DNA of 64,000 nucleotides from Ailurus styani (lineage: Eukaryota; Chordata; Mammalia; Carnivora; Ailuridae): the NCBI GenBank assembly GCA_002007465.1, contig LNAC01000003.1:11333142-11397141 (forward strand). The letters run 5' to 3'. The notes beneath the pieces were generated by a model. The model saw only the letters and a program-made list of their open reading frames with translations. It did not search any database and was not told the DNA's origin. Each line of letters opens with the position of its first letter. Positions within the stretch are counted from its first letter, which is position 1. The position numbers and the translations under genes were made by a program. Shown one piece after another: positions 46,406 to 55,294 of the stretch.

Positions 46406-47340
46406 GCATTTTTTTTCTATATAATCTTTTCTTCTCTCTCAAATGAGGATAAGGAAAGCAATATTTGATGAGTATAAACTGCTGCTCTCTTAAAAGACAA
46501 AAAGAACACTATATACTGCAGTCTTACCAGCTTCCAGCTCCTGGTTGCTCACACAGAAGTTCTTACCTCTGTTGCAATTCCCTCCTAGTACTGCCTGTAT
46601 TCATGTTGACCACAAACCAGTCTAAGCTTCTACTCACCATGGTGTTCCAGACACACAATCGCTCTCTTTGGGCACCAGTGGAGGGCTTTAATTGCTCTAC
46701 TAGCCTCCTTTATTTAGAGCCCAGCTAATGCTGTCAGCTTCCAATTTCTCCCTCCAAGTCTGATACAGCATGGAAGTCTCTTGAAAGCGGGAAATAATAT
46801 ATCTCACTTTCTTTTGATGTTCTTGCAGTAGGGTTCCTAGAGCACCAAAATAAAAGCTCTTTCTATTTAGTCACTCAGTTCTTTTTTTCCCCAGGGTCAA
46901 CAGTGCCATCAGATGGTCATATTGCAATAGATTACTGTGTCTACCACCTCATTGTATATGAATCCACCATTCTTTTCTAGATGCCCAGGCCTTATAGGTA
47001 AGATAGTTGATAGTATAAGTTCTTTTTTCTTTTTCTTTTTTTTAGGTTCTTATTTCTCTATGGATAATTTTCTCCTGGGTTCCCTATAACCTTTCTTGAA
47101 ATACTGGTTCTGTTGCCTCACCCCAATCTGATACTCATAATAAATGTCTGAACCCCAAGAGTGGACATGAAAAACTACCTTTCTACCCACTGGTGAGAGC
47201 TACCTAAAAAATTACCTTCCCACCACTGAAACTGAGTCTTGGTAGAATGGCAAATCAGTGAATACAGATAGATATTGTTGTGGGAAGAATATTCTAACTC
47301 ATTATGCCAAAATACTATACCTCAGCTCCTTGCTTAAATA
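46406..47340. other. Unique sequence, possible very old LINE trace
   Basis: No gene is supported; the frame at 46465-46728 is featureless. The stretch around 46770-46860 ('gcagtagggttcctagagca') might be an L2-like end, too weak to call. Confidence 0.45.
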
Positions 47341-47352
47341 TGAGTATAGTAT

Positions 47353-47544
47353 GGGGCGCCTGGGTGGCTCAGTGGATTAAGCCTCAGCCTTCGGCTCAGG
47401 TCGTGATCTCGGGGTCCTAGGATCGAGCCCCGCATTGGGCTCTCCGCTCAGCAGAGGGCATGCTTCCCCCTCTCTCTCTGCCTGCCTATCTGCCTACTTG
47501 TGATCTCTCTCTCTGTCAAATAAATAAATAAAATCTTTAAAAAT
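47353..47544 (+). mobile_element. Young carnivore SINE, sense
   Basis: Head 'ggggcgcctgggtggctcag', B-box-like 'ggatcgagccccgc', 'ctgcctacttgtgatctct' and the 'aaataaataaataaaatct' tail. It is flanked by 'atatgagtatagta' and a near-copy 'atataagtgtagta' (47545-47558). Confidence 0.97.
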
Positions 47545-47567
47545 ATATAAGTGTAGTACTTAAATTA

Positions 47568-47962
47568 TGAGATGGTTAATCTTAGTGTCAACTTGGCTGG
47601 GCCACACTGTGGAAATATTTAGTCAAACACTATTCTGGATGCTTCTACGTGGGAGTTTTTGTATAATGTGCTTTGAGTACAGCAGATTGCTGGTTTTAAT
47701 GTGGGTGGACCTCATCCAATCAATTGGAAAGCCTGAATAGAATGAAAGACTGATCTCTCTAGAGCAAGGGGGATTCTCCAACACATTGCCTTCCGACTTA
47801 AACACTGACTCTTTTCTTCCTAGGTCTCTAGACTGACAGTCTTTGCACTTGATCACACAACATTGGTTCTTATGTGGGTCTCCAGACAGCTGGACCATCT
47901 TAATCTTACGGCTTTTGAGTTGCAGCCACCATAATCATGTGAGTCAATTCCTTAAAATAAAG
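47568..47962 (+). mobile_element. LTR-type repeat, sense
   Basis: It begins TGA ('gatggttaatcttagtgtca') and continues 'acttggctgggccacactgt', 'gtgggtggacctcatccaat', 'ctccagacagctggacc' and 'gtgagtcaattccttaaaat', with an AATAAA-like end before a CTTT tract. This is the sense version of the family found antisense at 8381-9113. It has no coding capacity. Confidence 0.75.
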
Positions 47963-48088
47963 TTCTCTTTCTTTCTTTCACTTTCTTTCTTTCCTGTCTT
48001 TCTTTTCTTTCTCTCTTTCTTTCTTTCTTCCTTTCTTTCTTTCTTTTCTTCCTTTCTTTCTCTCTCTTTCTTCCTCTCTCTTTCTCTT
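47963..48088. repeat. (CTTT)n/(CTCT)n pyrimidine tract
   Basis: A nearly pure pyrimidine run of CTTT units with CT and CCTT variants. It begins where the LTR-type repeat ends, matching the place of the TG/TATC tract in the related copy at 8.4 kb. Confidence 0.95.
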
Positions 48089-49414
48089 ATTGAAAACTAG
48101 TAAAAAGGGAATCCTTATTATACACTGACAGAAGGTTTAGCAACACTGATGCTTTCAGTAAAGTTGGAAGTAGAAAACTGACCTACCGAATAGCATAATT
48201 TAGATCAGGAGAACTCCAGCCAGAGTTTTGAAGATGCTGCCTGGTATGTTCTTGAGCTTACTGTAAGATATAGAAAGAAAAAGATAAGCTGAAGAAAAGT
48301 GCTGAACAGGAAGGAACTGGTTGATTGACGGTCTGGAATGCTCAGAGGCTTTCCAGGCTACAAAAAATGCTACAATTAAGATACGGCTTCCTAGGGAAGA
48401 GGGAATTCAGTCACCATCAGGGGAATAAAAGAAGTCTTAAGATAAAGTGGAGGGTGTACCATTAGTTGAAATTTCAGAGTACTACTGAGTCAGATAAAGG
48501 GTTTTCTGAAAATGTTAAGGATATGACTCACAAATCCTTTCAAACGAGAGGGCCCTGAAGAAGTTTAAGGGAGTTTCCCTCAGCGAGTTTAACAGCTCAG
48601 GTCGAGAAAGACTTACTTTGAAGTGATTTGTGACTGTGGTTTTTGTTTAATGGAATGAACCTTAATCAGAGACCAAAATATTTTTTAAAGAAAATTATAT
48701 TTGAAGAATCACAGAAAGCTTGACTGAAAGGGAGTAGAAAATGAAAGCCTTTGGATTTTCAAGCTTCTACAAACAGGAAGCAGCTGCAAACACACATTTC
48801 TTTTGTGAAACATAAAGGATAACTCTGCACAGAATGAAGATCCCAGAGGGTGGACCCCAGAACCAGAGTAAGTCATTTACAAGCAGGAGTCGAACTGCGT
48901 CTTAATGAAGGAATTTTCATTGCTTGCCTGGATGGATTTTAGAACAGCTGTGGATCAGTGAGTGTGCCTCCTGTTTCTCTAATTTTTTAATAGGAGTTTC
49001 TTAGAGTAGTACTCCTGTGCCTGCCCCATCACTGTATGTTGGGGGGGGGTGTGCATGGGGGGCAGGATCATGTGTCTCTTTAATTCACAGGACTCCAAAT
49101 TGAAAGGATCCAGTCTCAAGAAACTTTTCTTAAGGAATTATGTACAAGTAGACCTCCCTTTACCTGGGCCTGATTAGATGACAAGACTCTGGATATCACA
49201 CTGAAGCTGTAATGCGGTTTGTCTCAGCAGCCTTGCAGAAGGGTGAGAATATTTTGCATGCAGGATAGATGGGAATTATTGGTGGAGAGGGCAGATTGCC
49301 TCCAAGACAGCCCCCCAGTGGCCTGGAATTCAGACTGTACTGTAGTCCCGTCCCACATTGTAACAAGGTTGGGCTATGTGAGAAATTTTTAGAAGTAATG
49401 GTGCTTAACTTCTA

Positions 49415-49584
49415 TTTCTTTCTTTCTTTCTTTATTTGGTGGGGGGGAAGTTAGAGGAAAGGTAAGAAAATCCTGAACCATGCTCCACGCACTCGGAGCT
49501 GGATCCCAGGACCCTGAGATCATGACCTGAGCCAAAATCAAGAGCCCACTGCTTAACCAAGTGAGCCACCCAGGCGCCCCAATA
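49415..49584 (-). mobile_element. Carnivore SINE, antisense, inside the MaLR LTR
   Basis: TTTC-type tail, a G-run, 'catgacctgagccaaaatca' and the end 'gagccacccaggcgcccc'. The 18-bp duplication 'aatggtgcttaacttcta' (49397-49414) recurs with one change at 49585-49602. The body is shortened between tail and middle. Confidence 0.95.
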
Positions 49585-49639
49585 AATGGTGCTTTACTTC
49601 TAACATGGATTACCTTAGATACTGTGCATTTCATTTTGC

Positions 49640-49665
49640 TGGTCTCTCTCTCTCTCTCTCTCTCC
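49640..49665. repeat. Short (CT)n tract
   Basis: About a dozen CT units within the MaLR LTR. Confidence 0.9.
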
Positions 49666-50185
49666 CTTTCTCACTTACCCCTTCCCTTAGATCACTTTGT
49701 TCTGGGAAAGTTAGCTATCATGTCATGAGCAGCATAACAGAGGGGTCCATGTGTTGACGGAACTGGGGCCTCTGAAAAAACCTCCAGTGAGAAAGTGAAG
49801 GCTGCCATCAACAGCCACATAAGTGTGCTTGGAAATGTGTCCTCCAGTCTCAGTCAAGCTTTCTGCCGACGTCAACCTACAACCTCCTGAGAGATGTCAG
49901 AACCATCCAGTTAAACCACTCCGGGCTACCTGACTTCCCATCTCAGAAACTGTGATAAAATAAATGTTTTTCTGTATTAAGCTGTCAAGTTTTGGGTGTA
50001 ATTTATTACATAGCAACAAATAGCTAATATAATCATCCAAGTGTTTATTGATATCTTACTAGATCTCCTACTTTGTATAAGAAGCTGTCAGAGATAATGA
50101 AACATAATATCTAACCACTATATCAGTCAGAACTCAATGCTGAACATAAAAATGACTGTAGGAATTAGCAACTGCAAGAGGTTTT

Positions 50186-50440
50186 GTTTCATTTTTATTT
50201 TTGCTTTGAGAGGGAGAGAGACAAGGGTAAGGGCAGTGAGAGAGAGAGAAAGAGAATCTTTTTTTAAACAAGATTTTATTTATTTATTTATTTATTTGAC
50301 AGAGAGAGACAGCAAGAGAAGGAACACAAGCAGGGGGAGTAGGAGAGGGAGAAGCCCCATGTGGGACTCGATCCCAGGACCCTAGGATTATGACCTGAGC
50401 CAAAGGCAAATGCTTAACGACTGAGCCACCCAGCCACCCC
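50186..50440 (-). mobile_element. Two-part antisense carnivore SINE insertion
   Basis: The duplication 'agcaactgcaagag' followed by T-rich bases stands at 50167-50185 and 50441-50457. Between them lie a truncated old-type SINE piece ('ttgctttgagagggagagag' to 'agaaagagaatct', about 50200-50262) and a fuller antisense SINE (50263-50440, ending 'gagccacccagccacccc'). Either one SINE entered the tail of another, or a composite copy was inserted as a unit. Confidence 0.88.
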
Positions 50441-50524
50441 AGCAACTGCAAGAGTTTTAACAGAAGGAAATAGGTGCTTAAAAGTACTTTGGAAAGCTTC
50501 AAGTGCATGGTCAAGGCAAGACCT

Positions 50525-50580
50525 TCATTTTATTTTATTTTATTATTTTATTTCATTTTATTATTTTATTTTTTTATTTT
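50525..50580. repeat. (TTTTA)n tract
   Basis: Repeated TTTTA/TTTCA units, possibly the tail of a lost antisense element. Confidence 0.85.
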
Positions 50581-51196
50581 TGCTGGTGCCAAGAGTTAAA
50601 AAAAACACATGCCTGTTGCTGAAGGAGGCAGATGGGGTAAAAAAAAAAAAAAAGCCACCACAGTAGTTACTGCTGCTACTACTGAGGCATGTCTGTCTAG
50701 TAAGATGGTAAATGGACACATTAATGATCCTGCAAAAAACAGCACATGGCTAATAACATTGCACATTAGCGTAATCAACGAGGTGCAAAAAAAGTGGCTT
50801 CTGCCTCATTCCTACTCTCCAGTTCTTCTCAAAGTAAATCCAGCTAGTGGAACCTTACTCTCTTCTGAATCTTAGTGGCCAGGAAGTCGAGGAACGTTTT
50901 TAGCTTTCTGATTGCTTCTCTTGAAAGGAGGTAGAATGGAGGTTGAGAGAACCAGTTCTCACTCTTCCCCATAGTCGGTGCTCACAAGGGTTTTACGACT
51001 TAATGGAATGACAAGATTAACATAATGTGACAAAATTAGACATGGGACATACTAAATGGAGTGTTACAGCTTAAGTTCAATAGAAGATCAGAAAAAAGGG
51101 AGATTAGAGTATCATGGACGATTCAGAGAAAGTTTCATGTAAGAACTCACACTTCAGTTGAAGCTTAAAAAGATGGGAGGAATTAAACAGAAAAAA
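50581..51196. other. Unassigned sequence, no gene proven
   Basis: A frame at 50609-50875 begins just before an A-run and encodes a lysine stretch. It has no recognisable domain and is not called. No repeat is identified. Confidence 0.45.
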
Positions 51197-51206
51197 AAAA
51201 AAGGTA

Positions 51207-51410
51207 GGGCGCCTGGGTGGCTCAGTGGGTTAAAGCCTCTGCTTTAGGCTCAGGTCATGATCTCGGGGTCCTGGGATGGAGGCCCGCATCGGGCTCTCTG
51301 CTCAGCAGGGAACCTGCTTCCTCCTCTCCCTGCCTCTCTGCCTACTTGTAATCTCTCTCTCTGTGTCAAATAAATAAATAAAATCTTTTTTTTTTTTTTT
51401 TTTTTTAAAG
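51207..51410 (+). mobile_element. Young carnivore SINE, sense, with a poly-T tail
   Basis: Head 'gggcgcctgggtggctcagt', 'ctgcctacttgtaatctct' and 'caaataaataaataaaatct'. The tail then switches to about 23 T bases before 'aaag'. The flanking 'aaaaaggta' recurs at 51411-51419. A T-run in place of the usual A-run is unusual. Confidence 0.95.
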
Positions 51411-51457
51411 AAAAAGGTACTCAATGCAGGTGGATGTCAAGAGTAAAGGCCTGGATT

Positions 51458-51656
51458 GGGCGCCTGGGTGGCTCAGTGGGTTAAAGCCTCTGCCTTCGGC
51501 TCAGGTCATGATCTCAGGGTCCTGAGATCGGGCCCCACATTGGGCTCTCTGCTCAGTGGAGAGCCTGCTTCCTCCTCTCTCTCTGCCTGCCTCCTTGCCT
51601 ACTTCTGATCTCTCTCTCTGTCAAATAAATAAATAAAATCTTTGGATGAAAAAAAA
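51458..51656 (+). mobile_element. Young carnivore SINE, sense
   Basis: Head 'gggcgcctgggtggctcagt' and tail 'aataaataaaatctttggat' plus an A-run. It has the longest exact duplication in the window, 'aagagtaaaggcctggatt' (51439-51457 and 51657-51675), pointing to a recent insertion. Confidence 0.98.
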
Positions 51657-51731
51657 AAGAGTAAAGGCCTGGATTAATGCAGATGGCAGCAGGTAGTTAG
51701 CCTGACTCTAGCCAAGAATAAGTAATGCCAG

Positions 51732-51925
51732 GGGGGCGTGAGTGACCCAGTGCGTTAGGCCTCTGCCATCGGCTCTGGTCACGATCCCAGGATCCTGGGA
51801 TTGAGCCCCGCATTGGGCTCTCCACTCAGTGGAGAGCCTGCTTTCCCCTCTCTCTCTGCCTGCCTCTCTGCCTACTTGTGATCTCTCTCTCTGTCAAATA
51901 AATAAATAAAATCTTTAAAAAAAAA
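51732..51925 (+). mobile_element. Carnivore SINE, sense, mutated head
   Basis: The head reads 'ggggggcgtgagtgacccag', with changes in the A-box region. The rest is close to young copies and ends 'aataaataaaatctttaaaa'. 'aagtaatgcca' (51720-51730) recurs as 'aagtaatgcta' after the tail. Confidence 0.94.
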
Positions 51926-52499
51926 AAGTAATGCTAGGTGGTGATAATCTGCTGTACNTGCTAGGTGGTGATAATAATGGACTTTGAAATGCAAAAAGCT
52001 TTAAAATTGGAAATAAAGTTCAAATATATTGCATTTGAGTATGGATGTTCTAAATGTCCATAACACATATCTATATCATGATGTAAAATTATGGATGCCA
52101 TGGTCATTCAGTAAATTTGTTTTTTTTTGCCAGATGATGGTGGCACTTTGACTGAACTACGAAAAGAGACATGTCCACAGATATCTCAACATTTTCTTCC
52201 CCTTAAGCCCAGTTACATGTGTGCAGTCACTGTGACAGTCTTAAACCTTGTTTTGATTCCTTTATTACAAAAAGCTTTCCTTGAACCCCCTAATCCTGCC
52301 ACTTCCTTCCCTATTAAGAGGCTATACTTTTCTTCATATTTTCCTACCTAATGCCTGTGGTCCTGTTTCTCAATGGACAATTGTGGCAATGTCATGTGAA
52401 CTTGTCTGCTTAGTGCGTATACCTAGAAATGGCCTGCTACTATGCCTCCTCGTTTAGATCAGATCTTCATCCATTTTGTTATATTAATAATAATAATAC
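51926..52499. other. Unique sequence with an N at 51958
   Basis: A short segment ('tgctaggtggtgataat') is repeated on both sides of the N at 51958, another join artefact. No gene is supported; the frame at 52127-52351 is featureless. Confidence 0.5.
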
Positions 52500-52660
52500 T
52501 CATCACTTTTGAGCCTGTGCTATATTTCAGAAAAGGTATTAGATGTTTCAAAAACTATAAATCCAAATGTTTTTCTTTCCATTTCATAGATGAAGGAACC
52601 AATGAGATTATTTAACACCAGAGCCTGTATTGTCATCTTTCCACTATATCACAAATATTA
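52500..52660 (-). mobile_element. MIR SINE, antisense (diverged)
   Basis: 'gagcctgtgctatatttcag', 'tttctttccatttcatagat', 'gaaggaaccaatgaga' and 'caccagagcctgtattgtca' follow antisense MIR order. Confidence 0.6.
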
Positions 52661-52689
52661 GAACACAAAATATTTCCTTGATGTCATAG

Positions 52690-52840
52690 TATCTCAGATC
52701 TCACAGCTTAAAAGTATTGTTGTTGTTCATTATATCATTTGATCCTCAGAATAAGCCTGAGAAATGAGAAAGATAAAGATTTACTCTTCCTTTTTTTTAT
52801 AGACTGGGGACACAACTAACTTCCAAGTCACCTGCCCTGG
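52690..52840 (-). mobile_element. Second MIR-like fragment, antisense
   Basis: 'catttgatcctcagaataag', 'cctgagaaatgag' and 'tagactggggacacaactaa' resemble another antisense MIR core directly after the first. It is strongly diverged. Confidence 0.5.
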
Positions 52841-52993
52841 CAGGTTTAGTGTTGAATAACTGTTATTATATTTTGATCAAGTCATAGATGAAGAAAATTT
52901 TTATTCTATATACATTAAATAGATACATAGATTAACTGATAGCTAAATAGATTCATCTAAGGATTCAACGTTTAGAGAATTGAAAGTTTGGAA

Positions 52994-53176
52994 CCTTTTT
53001 TTAAAGATTTTATTTATTTATTAGAGAGAGAGTGAGAATGAGCCAGGGGGAGGAGCAGAGGGAGAAGCAGGCTCGCCGTTGAGCAGGGAGCCCAACACGG
53101 GGTTCAATCCCAGCACCCAGAGATCACCACCTGAGCTGAAGGCAGATGCGTAACAGACTAAGTCCCCCAGGTGCCC
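52994..53176 (-). mobile_element. Carnivore SINE, antisense
   Basis: Poly-T, 'aaagattttatttatttatt', 'gcagagggagaagcaggctc' and the mutated end 'agtcccccaggtgccc'. It is flanked by 'tgaaagtttggaa' and 'tgaaaatttggaa' (about 52981-52993 and 53177-53189). Several head mutations suggest an older copy. Confidence 0.92.
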
Positions 53177-53189
53177 TGAAAATTTGGAA

Positions 53190-54714
53190 ATTTTCTAATA
53201 TCACAAGGAATATATATATTCTGTTTCAATAGAAACCAATAAAATGTAGACATAAAGCTGTTTTTCTTATATAACTTATTTGGTGTTACTTACGATTATT
53301 CATAATCCTCACCTCCACCTGAATGTCACACGTCACATTCTGGACAAAGGAAACAAATCAGACATCAGTCATATTTCTGAATTTCTAACCAATCACTAAC
53401 GTCTTCTGTTAATTAATGAATTATTTTTAATGGTACAAGAGTCAAAAGAAACTTACCCCTCTCCCCCCAGTTGTCCACTGCTATAGACCTCAGAAGGGTA
53501 TTCTTCAGCTAACTTATACATGTAAGTTTACATTTATGTTGGCAGATGAGTTTTCTACTGGGGTTCACTATACACAAGATAGTTGTCTTTGAAAGTGTTA
53601 ATTCATGAGGCAATCTAAGAAAATAAAATTTAACTTCAAATTTAAAAAAAATGGAATTTTGGTTATCTGTCAGGATGTGGGAAAGAATTATAACTTCAGA
53701 ATGACCTCTAGTTCTCAAATTTCATCTTTTCAGCAATTAGTTTCCACAACCAGCCTGTCCTCTTCCGATCAAGAAACAAAAATTTATGCCTATGTAGCAT
53801 CAAAAATTCCTTGGTTATAATCAAGAAGAACATAAAGGTGAACATTTTCATTAGTGCATGTCATGAACATTGTAGAAAAAAGAATTATAACCCATTCCAG
53901 TCCAATCCATCTTCTCTGAGGAGCCACTTAAGGGGGAGGGGGAAGAAATCCTTGGTATTTTAGTTATTCCAATTCCTTAAAATAAGTTTTAAAGTTGCAC
54001 AAGGAAGTTCTTAAGGAATAGCAAGCCTGCATGATCTCAGTTAGAGGCAGGTGAAAAAATTTCTAAGTTAGAGACTAATGATTTTATATTAGGAATAATG
54101 TATTCAATTTTTAGATCAGTGCTATTGATTGAAATCCAAGAGATGTGAGACTTAAGCCTGGAGAAAGACAGTTAATACATTTTTTCAAATATTTAATTAA
54201 TCACGGTCATTACAGGACAAAGAATTAAAGATAATATATCATTTGTCTAGGCCTTATTGAATACTTTATAATTATGTGAAATTTATATGAGAGTTCAAAT
54301 ATTTTGCTTTCAAATCACAGGGAAGGAACTTTGTAGCTTAACACTGAAAATTAAAAGTCATTGGGAAAGAATTAGTAGTTGGCTCAATAATAATACATTA
54401 AGACTTCTGTAAAGATCACAGAATCACCTTTTAAACTAATAGAATTATTAGTAGCTATCACAGTAGTTATTGTGTATATGTATCTTTCTCAAAGGAGTAA
54501 ATTTTCAAGTTGTCAATTCTGAAAACTGTTGAAGAAAATTAGATTTTCTTAACTTGTGGATTTAATTACTATAAATTTGATGTTACATAGGGCAGAGCAT
54601 TCTAGTTCACTGTTTGCTTATCCTTGTCGATATCTATAGTTTTCATTATACTAGAATAATTTTTAAAAGCTGAGAAAGGATCTGCTCTAGAGTCCAATAC
54701 TTTGTAGAATACAG
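53190..54714. other. Unique AT-rich sequence, no gene seen
   Basis: No gene or recognisable repeat. Overlapping short frames near 53509-53820 have no features. Confidence 0.55.
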
Positions 54715-54885
54715 AACATTTACTGATCAGCTTTGTATGAGACACTTCACACATTTCACATTATCTCATTTAATCCTCACAATCACACAAAAGATCTTTC
54801 ATGGTAAGTATCACCTTCCTTGCTTTACAGTTGAAAAAACGAAACTCGGGATCATGTAGAGGGAATTTGACTGAAAGTTAGTTAT
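54715..54885 (-). mobile_element. MIR SINE, antisense
   Basis: 'gtatgagacacttcacacat', 'cattatctcatttaatcctc', 'acaatcacacaaaagat' and 'gctttacagttgaaaaaacg' are a clear antisense MIR core. Confidence 0.85.
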
Positions 54886-54939
54886 ACTTAAACTTTGCCT
54901 AATTTCCAGTTCGGGGAAGATTGCATATCTGAGTTAAAA

Positions 54940-55285
54940 TCCTCATACTTCCCTGAATCCACCCTCTTTGTAAATCCTCTTACAATTGTTTGGTGGCTTG
55001 AATTTATCCATGGAACTTGGTTTAATCAATGGAATTTTAGCAGGTGTGATACAAGCAAGGCTTGAATTGAGTTTACATAATGGGACTTGATCTTTTGTGT
55101 CTCCCTCATTGCCATAGAATAATATATCTCATTCAGCCTTCTGGTTCCAGGAAGAAAAAGAGAAACATGAGGAGCATAACCTCCCTAGTTAAGCTGCCCA
55201 AAGTAAGCCAGTAAAGAATAGAACTCTCTTGGACTAGCAAATTGCAGATGAGTAAGTCCATTCAACCCAGCTAAGTTTAGCCTAG
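54940..55285 (+). mobile_element. LTR-like old repeat, sense, truncated by L1
   Basis: 'tggaattttagcaggtgtga', 'tacaagcaaggcttgaattg', 'ccttctggttccaggaagaa' and 'gagaaacatgaggagcataa' follow an old LTR-like mammalian repeat. The expected 3' end is absent and L1 sequence starts instead. Confidence 0.45.
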
Positions 55286-55294
55286 ACCAACTGT

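Larger units (their letters stand above)
48100..50030 (+). mobile_element. MaLR internal region plus 3' MLT1-type LTR, sense
   Basis: The internal part (to about 49260) is recognisable from 'gatttgtgactgtggttttt', 'cagaaagcttgactgaaagg', 'caaacaggaagcagctgcaa', 'agaatgaagatcccagaggg' and 'ttcattgcttgcctggatgg'. The LTR part holds 'ggcagattgcctccaagaca', 'ttagatcactttgttctggg', 'tcatgtcatgagcagc' and 'gtgataaaataaatgttttt', ending 'acaaatagctaatata'. The border near 49266 is approximate. A SINE lies at 49415-49584. Confidence 0.7.

Noticed and set aside
50609..50875. 88-residue frame with a lysine run
   Set aside because: It crosses an A-run, shows no recognisable domain, and an opposing frame covers the same bases.
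52122..52160. T-run plus 'gccag' as a splice acceptor before ATGATGGTGGC
   Set aside because: The frame from the ATG stops after a few codons and no other exon signal is present.
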